Below are positions 42,362 through 50,754 of a DNA stretch of 55,644 nt, piece after piece. Below the pieces are notes generated by a model. It was not told where the DNA came from and did no database searches. It worked only from the letters and a program-made list of their open reading frames with translations. The DNA lies in NCBI GenBank assembly GCA_003554585.1, contig PWGV01000094.1:1-55644 (forward strand), given 5' to 3'. The DNA comes from Halobacteroidaceae bacterium (GTDB taxonomy: Bacteria > Bacillota > Halanaerobiia > B1SED10-174). Position 1 is the first letter of the stretch. Every line of letters starts with the position of its first letter. A program made the translations under genes and the position numbers.

Positions 42362-44437
42362 TTAGCTCTCGCCCGCCACGGGATTGGTCAGTGGCAAATT
42401 AATAATAAACTCTGTCCCTTTTCCCGGTTCCGATTCCACAAACAGCTCTCCATTATGTTTATTAACAATAATATCGTGCGCAATTGTCAGGCCCTGGCCG
42501 GTTCCCTTACCCACTTCCTTGGTAGTAAAAAATGGGTCAAAAATCTTGTTTTTTAATTCGGGGGAAATTCCCATCCCATTATCTGCAATTCTAATCTGGA
42601 TAAACTCCGCGAAAGCTCGAGTCTTAATTTTTATTTTCCCTCTCTCGATTAGCCCCTTTTCCCTGGCTTCTGAAATAGCCTGGGCGGAATTGACCACCAT
42701 GTTCAAAAAAACCTGGTTGATTTTTTCCGTAATACATCCTATCCCGGGTAATGTATGGTCAAGATCCAGTTCAACTTCAGCAACATATTTCCATTCATTT
42801 TTAGCAATTTCCAGGGTGCTCTCAATTCCCTTATTTATATCTCCTAACTTCATTTCTGAATCCCCCGGATGGGCAAAATTTTTCATGGAAAGAACCAATT
42901 TATTTACTCTCTGCGCACCTTCTTTGGCGTCCTGGAGGGCATTGGGAATTTCCTGTTTTAGCTGTTTGGTTCGCCCATCGGGGATTTCAATATATTGATC
43001 AAGGGCGGCAAAAGCTTTTTGCAGGAAACTCAGATTGTCCCCAATGTATTGCATTGGTGTATTTATCTCATGGGCAATTCCGGCTGCGAGTTGCCCAATT
43101 GATTCCATTTTTTGTGAAACAATTACCTGATCTTCGATGTGCTTTTTTTCGGTAATATCCCGGAAAATAATAACCTGGCCCAGGGTCTTTCCTGTCCTGT
43201 TTTTTATCGAAGACCTGGTTTCACTAATCACCTTCATACCCCCATGCCTGGCGGAAAGAAGTGTATTTTTTCTGCTGGAATTTCCAGTAGCTTTCCTCTC
43301 GGTAACCCGGTAAATTTTTTCCAGGGAATCACCTGCGACTTCTTCCTGGGTCCAGCCTGTTATCTCCGCCGCGGCATGATTAACTCGAGTCACGGCCATA
43401 TTTTCATCAGTTGTTATTACCCCCTCGCCAATACTTTGGAGGGTTATATCCAGTTTCTCGTTTTCTGCAGCCAGCATTTCCTCGGTTTTTTTCCTCTCCA
43501 TTATTTCCTGCCGGAAGGCTAGATCCAATTCCCGCAACTGTTTTATTTTGTTCTTGATCTTTTTCTGGTTTTCAACCTGACGGGTTATATCCCTGGCCCT
43601 GACTCTAATTTCTCCAGGGGGTTCCCCTCCTACCGGGATTGTCTCAATTTCCCATTGCCAGAAAAATTTCTCTCCTTCGTGATTTTCCTGTTCCAGGAAA
43701 AACCTGGATAACCCCTCTCCTTTTTTAACCCTGTTTAAACAACGGCTAAACTTAGTCTTTGTCTCGGGAGAAAGGAGGGAAAAAAGGTTTTCACCTTTTA
43801 AACTCCCCTTAGCACCCAAAAAATTTCCTCCCCGGGGATTGGCGGTTAAAATTTCACCCTTAGAATTCAAGAAAAAAACCATATCATCTAAATCCCTTAA
43901 TAGTCTTCCCAATCGCCAGTTTTGAGTTTTATCCTGGGCAATAATAAAAGTGATTTTTGCTCCGAGCAATTTTTTCCCCAACAATGACCAGTACCTGGAA
44001 TTTCCCCCCTGGGTTTTAAACCAGACTCCCTCATTGTTCCACCAGCCCTCTTCCGGTTTAGAATCAAGAATTTTTCTTATTGAATAATCCCCCGAAAGGA
44101 ATTTATTCCCGGGTCCTAAAAATCCCATTTTAATTTTTCCAGGAAGCAAACTTTTTAATACATTGCTAAGAATTAGGGGAACAAAACGGGGACCCATTGT
44201 TGAAAAAATTCCCAGGACAAGCAACCAGGAAAAATGGGAAAGGCTGATGCTTTCCTGACCGGTCTGGAAAATCAAAAAAGAAAAATAAATAAAGAAAAAG
44301 CCCCTGATCCCCGGTCCAAAGGAAAAGCAAAAAACCAGAGAAATTAAACCCAATAAACCTGTAACCACGAGGGGAGGAGTAAAAATAAAAAACAAGACCG
44401 GAAAAATTATCAAAGATAGGATGAAAAAAATCAACAA
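42362..44437 (-). CDS. Membrane sensor histidine kinase with two PAS domains
   Basis: The protein of about 690 residues has N-terminal membrane segments (about residues 1-100) and two PAS domains: LDDMVFFLNSKGEILTANP ... RARDITRQ, and LQSIGEGVITTDENMAVTRV ... IFRDITEKK. Then come a dimerisation domain with the phospho-His in GIAHEINTPMQYIGDN and a HATPase (N box FLNMVVNSAQAI, G1 IADNGMGI, G2 GKGTGQGLTIAHDI). The HEINTPMQ form is typical of kinases whose partner is a single-domain or RpfG-like receiver. An in-frame GTG at 44446 sits on the ribosome site; TTG at 44437 is better spaced. Its partner regulator follows directly. Confidence 0.9.
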   Translation of the reverse strand: MLIFFILSLIIFPVLFFIFTPPLVVTGLLGLISLVFCFSFGPGIRGFFFIYFSFLIFQTGQESISLSHFSWLLVLGIFSTMGPRFVPLILSNVLKSLLPGKIKMGFLGPGNKFLSGDYSIRKILDSKPEEGWWNNEGVWFKTQGGNSRYWSLLGKKLLGAKITFIIAQDKTQNWRLGRLLRDLDDMVFFLNSKGEILTANPRGGNFLGAKGSLKGENLFSLLSPETKTKFSRCLNRVKKGEGLSRFFLEQENHEGEKFFWQWEIETIPVGGEPPGEIRVRARDITRQVENQKKIKNKIKQLRELDLAFRQEIMERKKTEEMLAAENEKLDITLQSIGEGVITTDENMAVTRVNHAAAEITGWTQEEVAGDSLEKIYRVTERKATGNSSRKNTLLSARHGGMKVISETRSSIKNRTGKTLGQVIIFRDITEKKHIEDQVIVSQKMESIGQLAAGIAHEINTPMQYIGDNLSFLQKAFAALDQYIEIPDGRTKQLKQEIPNALQDAKEGAQRVNKLVLSMKNFAHPGDSEMKLGDINKGIESTLEIAKNEWKYVAEVELDLDHTLPGIGCITEKINQVFLNMVVNSAQAISEAREKGLIERGKIKIKTRAFAEFIQIRIADNGMGISPELKNKIFDPFFTTKEVGKGTGQGLTIAHDIIVNKHNGELFVESEPGKGTEFIINLPLTNPVAGES

Positions 44438-44507
44438 ATAAAACACCTCCCCCTATTATTAACGGAATTTTTTAGTTTTTTTTCAAACTTTTCCAGCCAA
44501 GTCTTAC

Positions 44508-44533
44508 AAAAAAAAACCGCCCTCCAGGGGCGG
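44508..44533 (-). terminator. Intrinsic terminator after the lone prepilin gene
   Basis: CCGCCC (44517-44522) pairs with GGGCGG (44528-44533). On minus the stem is followed by T9 (plus-strand A at 44508-44516). It separates the prepilin gene from the kinase gene. Confidence 0.85.
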
Positions 44534-44550
44534 AAGTTTTTTGCTTTCTT

Positions 44551-44946
44551 TTAATTAATTTCAATCCTATCCAAAAAAATTATTGCATCCTGCCTTTGTT
44601 CTTTCTGGGTTTCCGCTTCCTGGTTATTTTCAATAACTGTGGCTTCTATCTGCGGTGGCTCACCTTCATCTTGCAAACTTAATTCATACCTTTCCATATA
44701 AACAACATTTTGCAAATCTTCTCCCAGAAAAACCCTCAAATCTTCCGCACTTTCCAGGGAATTTTCTCCAAACTCAATTTCATAATAATTCCAGGCCTGG
44801 CGGACCGCCTGCAGTTCAGCAATAGTCGCAGTTTCAACTGCTCTTTCCCGAAAGCCCCCAAATCTGGGGATAGTAATCATAGCCAGCAAGCCAAGAATAG
44901 AAATAACCACAAGTAATTCCACCAGCGTAAAACCATTTCTTTTCAC
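44551..44946 (-). CDS. Type IV prepilin/pseudopilin (GspG-like)
   Basis: The prepilin of about 131 residues has leader MKRNG then FTLVELLVVISILGLLAMITIPRF, a textbook cleavage and methylation motif with Glu5. The mature part keeps the long N-terminal helix (RAVETATIAELQAVRQAWNYYEIEFG), as in GspG or major pilins, and a small acidic C-terminal domain without a Cys pair. It may supply the main pilin for the locus at 29274-37832, 6.7 kb away. The start is placed at GTG 44946, about 10 nt from GGGAGG, giving a short leader. Its own terminator follows. Confidence 0.85.
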   Translation of the reverse strand: MKRNGFTLVELLVVISILGLLAMITIPRFGGFRERAVETATIAELQAVRQAWNYYEIEFGENSLESAEDLRVFLGEDLQNVVYMERYELSLQDEGEPPQIEATVIENNQEAETQKEQRQDAIIFLDRIEIN

Positions 44947-45025
44947 CAGCCAAGCACCTCCCAATTCTTTTTAAATAATTTCTATTTTTTCCATTTTTTT
45001 CCTGCAAGAAAACCTTAACAATCCT

Positions 45026-45054
45026 TTGAGAATTTCTTCCCAATAATATATAAT
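45026..45054 (+). promoter_or_regulatory. Sigma-A promoter for rtcB
   Basis: TTGAGA (45026-45031) and TATAAT (45049-45054) are spaced by 17 bp, 11 of 12 consensus positions. The start is expected near 45061, which leaves a very short leader containing only the ribosome site. Confidence 0.8.
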
Positions 45055-45068
45055 GAACTGAAAGGGAG

Positions 45069-46490
45069 GTGGTTTTTATCAAACTAGAAACCGCAGGAAA
45101 GAACAAATACAAAATTAACAAGCAAGGTGCTATGAATACCGATTGTTACCTTTACCTTACCCCGGAACTTGCCAGGAATCTGGAAAACGATTGTACCAAA
45201 CAGCTCACAGACGCTGCTTCCCTCCCTGGACTTGCAGGGCCTGTCCTGGCCATGCCAGATGTTCACACAGGTTTTGGCCTTCCCATCGGGGGGATTATGG
45301 CCATGGACGCTGAAAAGGGACTGGTATCTGCCGGAGCTGTTGGAATGGATATTAACTGCGGCGTAAGACTTTTGCAAACCAATATCAATTATCACGATCT
45401 CAAACCCGGGCAGTTAAAAAAAATCATGCAAAACATTCTTTCCCGAATTCCGGTGGGGTTGGGAAAAGCCACCCCCTATAAGGCTGAGATGGCCTCCATT
45501 AATAAGAAAATTTTTACCAAGGGCGCCCGGGCCCTTGTTGAAGCAGGTTATGGGCGCTGGGCCGACCTGGATACCACTGAAGAAAAGGGAACCTTCCCCC
45601 TCGCTGATACCGGGGCTGTAGGTAAAAAAGCCTTTTCCAGGGGTGACCAGCTGGGAACCCTGGGGTCGGGGAATCACTTTATCGAACTGGGGTATGTAGA
45701 AGAAGTTTACAATTCCCAGGCCGGGGGGCTGATGAACCTCCAACCAGATCACCTTACAGTTCTCATCCACAGCGGGAGTAGGGGTTTTGGCCATCAGGTC
45801 TGTACAGATTTTTCTTCCCGGATGCTCCAGGCTGCCGGGAAGTATAATATCAAATTGCCGAATAAAGGTCTCGCTTCTGTTCCCATAGAATCCCCCGAAG
45901 GACAACAATACATCAAGGCAATGAGCTGTGCCATCAACTTCGCCTTTGCCAACAGGCAACTCCTCGCCCACCTGGTCAGGGAAGCAATTGGGGACGCTCT
46001 GCACGAAGTACCACATCGCCTGGGGCTGAGCCAGGTTTATGATGTTGCCCATAATATTGCAAAATTTGAGGATCACGGCAAAAAAAGAGTTTTGATCCAC
46101 CGTAAAGGCGCAACCCGTGCCCTGCCCCCTAAACATCACCTTAATCCTGAAATATACCGGAATATTGGTCAGCCAGCAATAATACCCGGAAGCATGGGAA
46201 CCAGTTCCTATGTTACAGTTGCCAGAGAAAAAGCCTTTGAAACCTACTTCTCAGTTAATCATGGTGCGGGGAGAGTTCTTTCTCGTTCCCAGGCCAAAAA
46301 ACAAATCAGCAAAAATGATTTTGAAAAACAGATGGGCGACGTTCGCTACAATATTCGTGATTACAAAAAAATAGTTGATGAAGCTCCTGGAGCATATAAA
46401 GACATTGACGATGTAATAAATACTCTGACTGAAATTGATATTACAGAAAAGGTCTGCCGTTTGAAACCGCTTGCTACCATCAAAGGTTAA
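45069..46490 (+). CDS. rtcB: RNA-splicing ligase RtcB
   Basis: RtcB joins 2',3'-cyclic phosphate and 5'-hydroxyl RNA ends using GTP and Mn2+. In the 473-residue protein the metal and active-site residues are visible: PDVHTGFGLPIGG, VGMDINCGVR (Asp94, Cys97), LGSGNHFIEL, VLIHSGSRGFGHQV, and the guanylylated His in NHGAGRVLSR. No archease or RtcR regulator is adjacent. The GTG at 45069 lies inside GGGAGG itself, whereas an ATC codon at 45078 is 8 nt downstream of it and aligns with the usual MKLE-type beginning of RtcB, so initiation at ATC is possible. It has its own promoter and terminator. Confidence 0.94.
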   Translation: MVFIKLETAGKNKYKINKQGAMNTDCYLYLTPELARNLENDCTKQLTDAASLPGLAGPVLAMPDVHTGFGLPIGGIMAMDAEKGLVSAGAVGMDINCGVRLLQTNINYHDLKPGQLKKIMQNILSRIPVGLGKATPYKAEMASINKKIFTKGARALVEAGYGRWADLDTTEEKGTFPLADTGAVGKKAFSRGDQLGTLGSGNHFIELGYVEEVYNSQAGGLMNLQPDHLTVLIHSGSRGFGHQVCTDFSSRMLQAAGKYNIKLPNKGLASVPIESPEGQQYIKAMSCAINFAFANRQLLAHLVREAIGDALHEVPHRLGLSQVYDVAHNIAKFEDHGKKRVLIHRKGATRALPPKHHLNPEIYRNIGQPAIIPGSMGTSSYVTVAREKAFETYFSVNHGAGRVLSRSQAKKQISKNDFEKQMGDVRYNIRDYKKIVDEAPGAYKDIDDVINTLTEIDITEKVCRLKPLATIKG

Positions 46491-46521
46491 AAAAAGTCCC
46501 CTTTAGCGGGGACTTTTTTTA
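46491..46521. terminator. Bidirectional terminator between rtcB and the GHKL ATPase gene
   Basis: GTCCCC (46496-46501) pairs with GGGGAC (46508-46513), extended by A5/T5. T7 follows on plus (46514-46520), and A7 precedes it, giving a T-run on minus. It serves both convergent genes. Confidence 0.88.
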
Positions 46522-46541
46522 TTCTCCTTACCTGTTTGTCT

Positions 46542-46886
46542 CTAAAGCTTAATACAAACTGTAATTTCGGTTCCCTTCCCGGGAGCAGTTATAACTTCTG
46601 CCTTGTCCGTCATCATACCCACAAGGGAAAGTCCTTTTCCCTGGAAGCTCTGACCGGCCAGGGACCCGTAATAATCCTCAAGCTCTTCCCTGCGAGGCCG
46701 GTAAAGCTTTTTTTCAACCTCTTTTAATTTTTCCTCGTCCATTCCGGAGCCATTATCCTTGACCTTGATCACAACCTGATCACCATCAAAATTAACTGAA
46801 GCTTCGATACTTGTGGCGCCAGCTTTTATGGCATTATTAAAAAGTTCATCAATTATCCCCCTGATATTTCTCCTGTATGAATGCAT
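46542..46886 (-). CDS. Stand-alone GHKL ATPase-domain protein
   Basis: The 114-residue protein is a bare histidine-kinase-like ATPase domain with no dimerisation or sensor part. The N box reads IDELFNNAIKAGATSIEA, the G1 box VKDNGSGMD and the G2 region FQGKGLSLVGMM, ending GKGTEITVCIKL. The ATP and Mg ligands are all present. Such free domains are found as anti-sigma-like kinases or accessory ATPases; here there is no antagonist gene beside it. Its ATG overlaps the stop of the DUF1576 membrane protein by one base, so the two are coupled. Confidence 0.85.
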   Translation of the reverse strand: MHSYRRNIRGIIDELFNNAIKAGATSIEASVNFDGDQVVIKVKDNGSGMDEEKLKEVEKKLYRPRREELEDYYGSLAGQSFQGKGLSLVGMMTDKAEVITAPGKGTEITVCIKL

Positions 46887-48121
46887 TATTTCTCCTCCTT
46901 CTTTTTATGCGGCCGCTGATTAAGCCAGCGGCTTACCCCAACAAAAACAGTCCCCACCAGGCCCCCCGCAAAACCATTGTTGTAAAGGTTCATCCCCGCG
47001 TGAAACGGACCGGAAATCATAACCACGCTCAGATGAACTAATCCCGCTAGGATTCCAATAACAGGGCCAAAATTTCCTGCTATAGGCGCCAGGGTTGTCC
47101 CAAATAAGGCCGCCAGGATGGGGCCTGGGGCCGAAGGACTATAAGAACTTAAAACAGCACCCAGATAAACCCCCGCCATCAGAGGCCAGATGTTTTTCAC
47201 ATGTTTACCAAAAGCCCCGAATCCTACCATGGTAAAAACTCCACCCAGGGTTGGTCCATTAAATTCGCCTCCAACAAGGAGAATATAAGACATTCCAATT
47301 AAGCCAACCAGGCCCATGTTAAATAGAGTTGGGGGCATGCCCTCTTCAGTCACGAAATCAGTTACCAGTGTTCCGGGAAGCTTCCAGAGTTTTTTGGTAT
47401 CCTTCCAGCCAGAAAACCCCAGAACTGCCATCAAACCAAAATAAAGGAAAAAAACCAGTCCCAATTCCCACTGTTCCTGGCTGTACCAGACACTTGACAG
47501 AAGCAGATCTTCCCCTGCGAGAGTAAGCATGGCCGTTAGATAGATCCCTACGATTCCACAAGTAAATCCAACATTATACAGGTTGAAGCCCTGATGGTTA
47601 TGCAAAACGTGGGAAGCCATTGCCGGAAGAATTAGACCGGTTCCGATTCCCAAAAACACTGCGGGAATATAACCCCATTCCAGTCCAAAAGCAACCTGGG
47701 AAACCAGGGGACCAAGAGCAGTTCCAAAAAGGGCAACAACAATAACAGATCGGAAGTTATCTTTCTTCAAGACTGCAGCCAAACCAACTCCTAAAATTAT
47801 CGGCCAGATATTGATGGGAGTTTTCCCAAAAAGGCCAAAACCCGCCATGGTAAAAATCGCTGCAATAGTCGGTCCCGAAAAATGGGTCTTACTAAAGTAA
47901 ATTAACCCCAGGCCAATAAGACCGACCAGGCCCGAGTTAATCAGAGTAGCTCCCACACCTCCAATGGAGAAAAAATCAGTAATTAAAACCCCTGGTGTTT
48001 TCATTATTTCCTGAAACCCGCCCCAGATTGAAGCCAGGTCCTCCCCGGGCCAGAGCAAGCCGATTATCAAAAGGGCCAGCATATAAAGAGAAAAAATAAT
48101 GTAGCGGGTCTTTTCCGTCAT
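46886..48121 (-). CDS. DUF1576 membrane protein with internal duplication
   Basis: The 411-residue polytopic protein is built from two similar halves. Half one has LITDFFSIGGVGATLINSGL, FSGPTIAAIFTMAGFGLFGK and HNHQGFNLYNVGFTCGIVG. Half two has LVTDFVTEEGMPPTLFNMGL, FNGPTLGGVFTMVGFGAFGK and FHAGMNLYNNGFAGGLVG. The sequence fits the DUF1576 family of uncharacterised membrane proteins. Repeated G-P-T, F-G-K and N-L-Y-N-x-G-F motifs suggest a two-fold transporter or channel; no substrate is known. It is coupled to the GHKL ATPase downstream by a one-base overlap. Confidence 0.82.
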   Translation of the reverse strand: MTEKTRYIIFSLYMLALLIIGLLWPGEDLASIWGGFQEIMKTPGVLITDFFSIGGVGATLINSGLVGLIGLGLIYFSKTHFSGPTIAAIFTMAGFGLFGKTPINIWPIILGVGLAAVLKKDNFRSVIVVALFGTALGPLVSQVAFGLEWGYIPAVFLGIGTGLILPAMASHVLHNHQGFNLYNVGFTCGIVGIYLTAMLTLAGEDLLLSSVWYSQEQWELGLVFFLYFGLMAVLGFSGWKDTKKLWKLPGTLVTDFVTEEGMPPTLFNMGLVGLIGMSYILLVGGEFNGPTLGGVFTMVGFGAFGKHVKNIWPLMAGVYLGAVLSSYSPSAPGPILAALFGTTLAPIAGNFGPVIGILAGLVHLSVVMISGPFHAGMNLYNNGFAGGLVGTVFVGVSRWLNQRPHKKKEEK

Positions 48122-48181
48122 ATTTTAATTACTCCTTTTCGGGTTTAGGATTTTTCCAACTGCTTTTTTATTTACAAGCCT

Positions 48182-49063
48182 TTACACACCTACAACCTTT
48201 TTTTCTTCCCGGCCAGCCAAAAACATCCCATAAACAATTAAGAGACCGCCAAAATAACTGGCCCCGGGAAGAACTTCCCCCAGGTAAAAGAAAGCAAAGA
48301 TTGTTGCAAAAACTGGTTCCAGAGCAAAAGCCAGGGCCGCAAAAGTAGCGGAAATGACCTGCTGGGCCTTATGTTGCCATAGATAAGCCAGGGCCGTAGC
48401 CCCAATACCCATATAGGCTATCTGCACCCACTGGATACCGGTAAGATAACTTATCTCCCATGGTTTGTAGGGAGCAAAAAAAATGGCGAGAATCCCCATT
48501 AAAAACGCCATAAAAAGAATTTGCAGGGCTACAAAAGGTGGCCCATCTGCTTCGGGAGCAAAGCGGGAAACAAAAACAATATAAAGGGCAAAGAAAATTG
48601 CACATAAAAAAACCAAAAATTCTCCTAACCCAAAGTAAAGGCGGTCAACATAATTAAGTAAATAAAGACCTATTACGGCCAAGACAGCTCCCAGAAGACT
48701 TTTTTTCCTTAGAGATTCCTGTCCAAGAATTAAAGCAATTAAAGGAACCAGAATTACAGAAAGCCCGGTAATAAACCCCGCCTGGGAGGCTGTAGTCCAG
48801 TTCAAACCAAGCACCTGGGTCAAATACCCGGAAAAAAGGAGAAAACCCAAAAAAACCCCTCGCCTCAGGCGAGAAGGGTCCAGACTTTTCCAGCGGGGAC
48901 CTGACCAGATTGCCAAAAATACCCCCCCCAGCAAAAACCGCCAGAACAAAAAATTATACAAAGAAACCTGTTCAAGTAGATCCTTCATCACTGCGAAGGT
49001 GGTGCCCCAGATAAAGGCAACGATAATTAATAAAAATGCCCATTTATTGACCGATTTCCCCAT
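48182..49063 (-). CDS. EamA-family (DMT) transporter
   Basis: The 293-residue protein has ten hydrophobic segments in two EamA repeats. It begins WAFLLIIVAFIWGTTFAVMK with the RFLLGGVFLAIW helix, and repeat one closes with FITGLSVILVPLIALILGQE. The second repeat is at LVFLCAIFFALYIVFVSRFA, and the C-terminal LEPVFATIFAFFYLGEVLPGASYFGG is typical. Drug/metabolite transporters of this kind export amino acids or other metabolites; the substrate is unknown. The ATG overlaps the stop of the Gate-domain gene by one base (49063). Confidence 0.9.
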   Translation of the reverse strand: MGKSVNKWAFLLIIVAFIWGTTFAVMKDLLEQVSLYNFLFWRFLLGGVFLAIWSGPRWKSLDPSRLRRGVFLGFLLFSGYLTQVLGLNWTTASQAGFITGLSVILVPLIALILGQESLRKKSLLGAVLAVIGLYLLNYVDRLYFGLGEFLVFLCAIFFALYIVFVSRFAPEADGPPFVALQILFMAFLMGILAIFFAPYKPWEISYLTGIQWVQIAYMGIGATALAYLWQHKAQQVISATFAALAFALEPVFATIFAFFYLGEVLPGASYFGGLLIVYGMFLAGREEKKVVGV

Positions 49064-49515
49064 TAATTAACCCTCCTCGGCAAAAGGACACGACTGAATA
49101 AAAGGGTTACTCCAATAGCCAGGACCAAACGGAAACCTACCAGGACGAAAAGGTTGGCTCCAACCGCCACAAACAGTAGGGTGTCTTCAAAAAGGGAGTG
49201 GCAAAGAGATAGAAAAAGGCAGATAAGCCACATCTCCTGGGGAGAAACCTTGCCTTCCCTCGAAGACTGGATCAAAACACCAGCTCCATAAGAGAGTCCC
49301 AAAAACTGCCCAACAAGGAACGGAACACCTGCCGCGGGGGACAAATTGAACCTTCGTAAAAAAGGGACCAGGGGACGGGTAAGCTTCTCCAGAATCCCGA
49401 AACCTTTTAATATTTCCAGCCCAATCATTAAAGGGACAATAATTAGAAAAATCTTAATAGCCATTTCACCTAGTCCCCATATTATTTCTCCAAAAATTGT
49501 TCCGACATGTTCCAT
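49063..49515 (-). CDS. Gate-domain (nucleoside recognition) membrane protein B
   Basis: The 150-residue membrane protein has about four hydrophobic segments. EMAIKIFLIIVPLMIGLEILKG, FLVGQFLGLSYGAGVLI and FLSLCHSLFEDTLLFVAVG match the Gate (nucleoside-recognition) domain, where paired small proteins such as SpmA/SpmB form a transporter-like unit. It lies 36 bp after the other Gate protein gene and its stop overlaps the EamA start by one base. Substrate unknown. Confidence 0.82.
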   Translation of the reverse strand: MEHVGTIFGEIIWGLGEMAIKIFLIIVPLMIGLEILKGFGILEKLTRPLVPFLRRFNLSPAAGVPFLVGQFLGLSYGAGVLIQSSREGKVSPQEMWLICLFLSLCHSLFEDTLLFVAVGANLFVLVGFRLVLAIGVTLLFSRVLLPRRVN

Positions 49516-49551
49516 TCCTCACCCTCCCCCGAAAAAACAAAAGCCAGTTTA

Positions 49552-49953
49552 CTAAAGAAGCAAATTTAAAGTTATCCCACTTACCAGAGAAAGCCCAACC
49601 CGGAGAAACAATAGCCCTTTAACGGGAACCCTGGCCTGATGAATTACCATGGTTTCCATGGGCAGGCTGTGGGAAATGGTAAGCATGCCCCCGAGGATTG
49701 TAATTTCCCTTATCCCCAGTTCCAACCCTGATATAGCTCCAACTGCAGCATAAATATTTATCCCCTGCCCCAGAATTAAAACCATAACCGCCTCTCCGGG
49801 CAACCCAAAAAAAGCCATTGCGGGTTGAAAAAATTCACTCAACCAACCCAGGAGAGGAGTATAGCGGACAATGGTTATCAGGATGTATACGGGGATCATA
49901 ACTCGCATTAAAATAAGAAATGTATTAATTCCATTATTCCAGCCCCGTGCCAC
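49552..49953 (-). CDS. Gate-domain (nucleoside recognition) membrane protein A
   Basis: The 133-residue membrane protein pairs with the next gene. Hydrophobic segments include TFLILMRVMIPVYILITIVRY, FGLPGEAVMVLILGQGINIY and ILGGMLTISHSLPMETMVIH. The latter is the Gate-domain motif with a central S(L/P)xE. The start is GTG at 49953, with GAGGAAAA some 14 nt upstream. It follows the Crp-like regulator gene by only 7 bp, so that regulator may act on this operon. Confidence 0.8.
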   Translation of the reverse strand: MARGWNNGINTFLILMRVMIPVYILITIVRYTPLLGWLSEFFQPAMAFFGLPGEAVMVLILGQGINIYAAVGAISGLELGIREITILGGMLTISHSLPMETMVIHQARVPVKGLLFLRVGLSLVSGITLNLLL

Positions 49954-49960
49954 AAACGTT

Positions 49961-50554
49961 TTAATTTTCCTCTCCCCCTCCTGCCTTAAGCTTTAGTCCC
50001 TGTATATCATTAATAATAATCTTTTTCCGTTTTTTATTGATTAAACCTTCTTCAGTAAAATTCCCAAGGACTCTGGTAACAGTAACCCTTGAAACCCCAA
50101 GCATATCTGCAATTTCCTGATGAGAAAAAAATAAATGTTTATTTCCAAATTCTTCGACCAGATAGACAAGGAGACCCGCAAGCCTTGCCGGAAAATTATT
50201 AAAGGTAATTGCTTTGATCTCTTTTACCAGAAAATTCATCTGTCGAAATAAGCTTTTGAGAAACTGGGGATTGGTTTTTCCGTTCCCAAAATTTTTTTCA
50301 ATTTCATTCTCGGTAAAAAAAACCAAATGCGAATCTTGTTTGGCCTGTAAATAAACCCTGCAATCTTCATCCTCCTGCTCCAAACCGCTTATGTATTTGC
50401 CTTCAGAACCAAGAAAAAGAATCCGTTCCCTTCCAGCGGAATTCAGGATATAAAACTTAACCAAACCCTTATCAATATAAGTCAGAGGAGGGGGAGATTC
50501 CTGGAGAAAAAAAACTTCATCCTTGGCAAGTTTTTTGCTGCGAGAAAATTCCAC
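49961..50554 (-). CDS. Crp/Fnr-family transcription regulator
   Basis: The 197-residue protein has an N-terminal effector beta-roll (LTYIDKGLVKFYILNSAGRERILFLGSEGKYISG) and a dimerisation helix. The C-terminal winged helix has FSHQEIADMLGVSRVTVTRVLGNF as recognition helix-turn-helix. No N-terminal Fe-S cysteine set of Fnr is seen, and the beta-roll lacks a clear cAMP phosphate-binding RxxS, so the ligand is unknown. It starts GTG behind ACGGAGGTG. It heads the run with the two Gate-domain genes and the EamA transporter and may control them. Confidence 0.88.
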   Translation of the reverse strand: MEFSRSKKLAKDEVFFLQESPPPLTYIDKGLVKFYILNSAGRERILFLGSEGKYISGLEQEDEDCRVYLQAKQDSHLVFFTENEIEKNFGNGKTNPQFLKSLFRQMNFLVKEIKAITFNNFPARLAGLLVYLVEEFGNKHLFFSHQEIADMLGVSRVTVTRVLGNFTEEGLINKKRKKIIINDIQGLKLKAGGGEEN

Positions 50555-50754
50555 TATTTTTACACCTCCGTGATTTATTTCAAAAATATTTTTTTCCCGA
50601 AAAACAAAGACCAGGATTAATATCCCGGCCCAGAGAGTTAATTTGCAATATTAGCTTTCCGAAAACCGAAAAACTTGGACGGAAATCATAAAATTAACCA
50701 TTACAAGAAAATGATCTGGGACAAGGCATTTTTTCAGGGCCGGTAGTTACTGTT

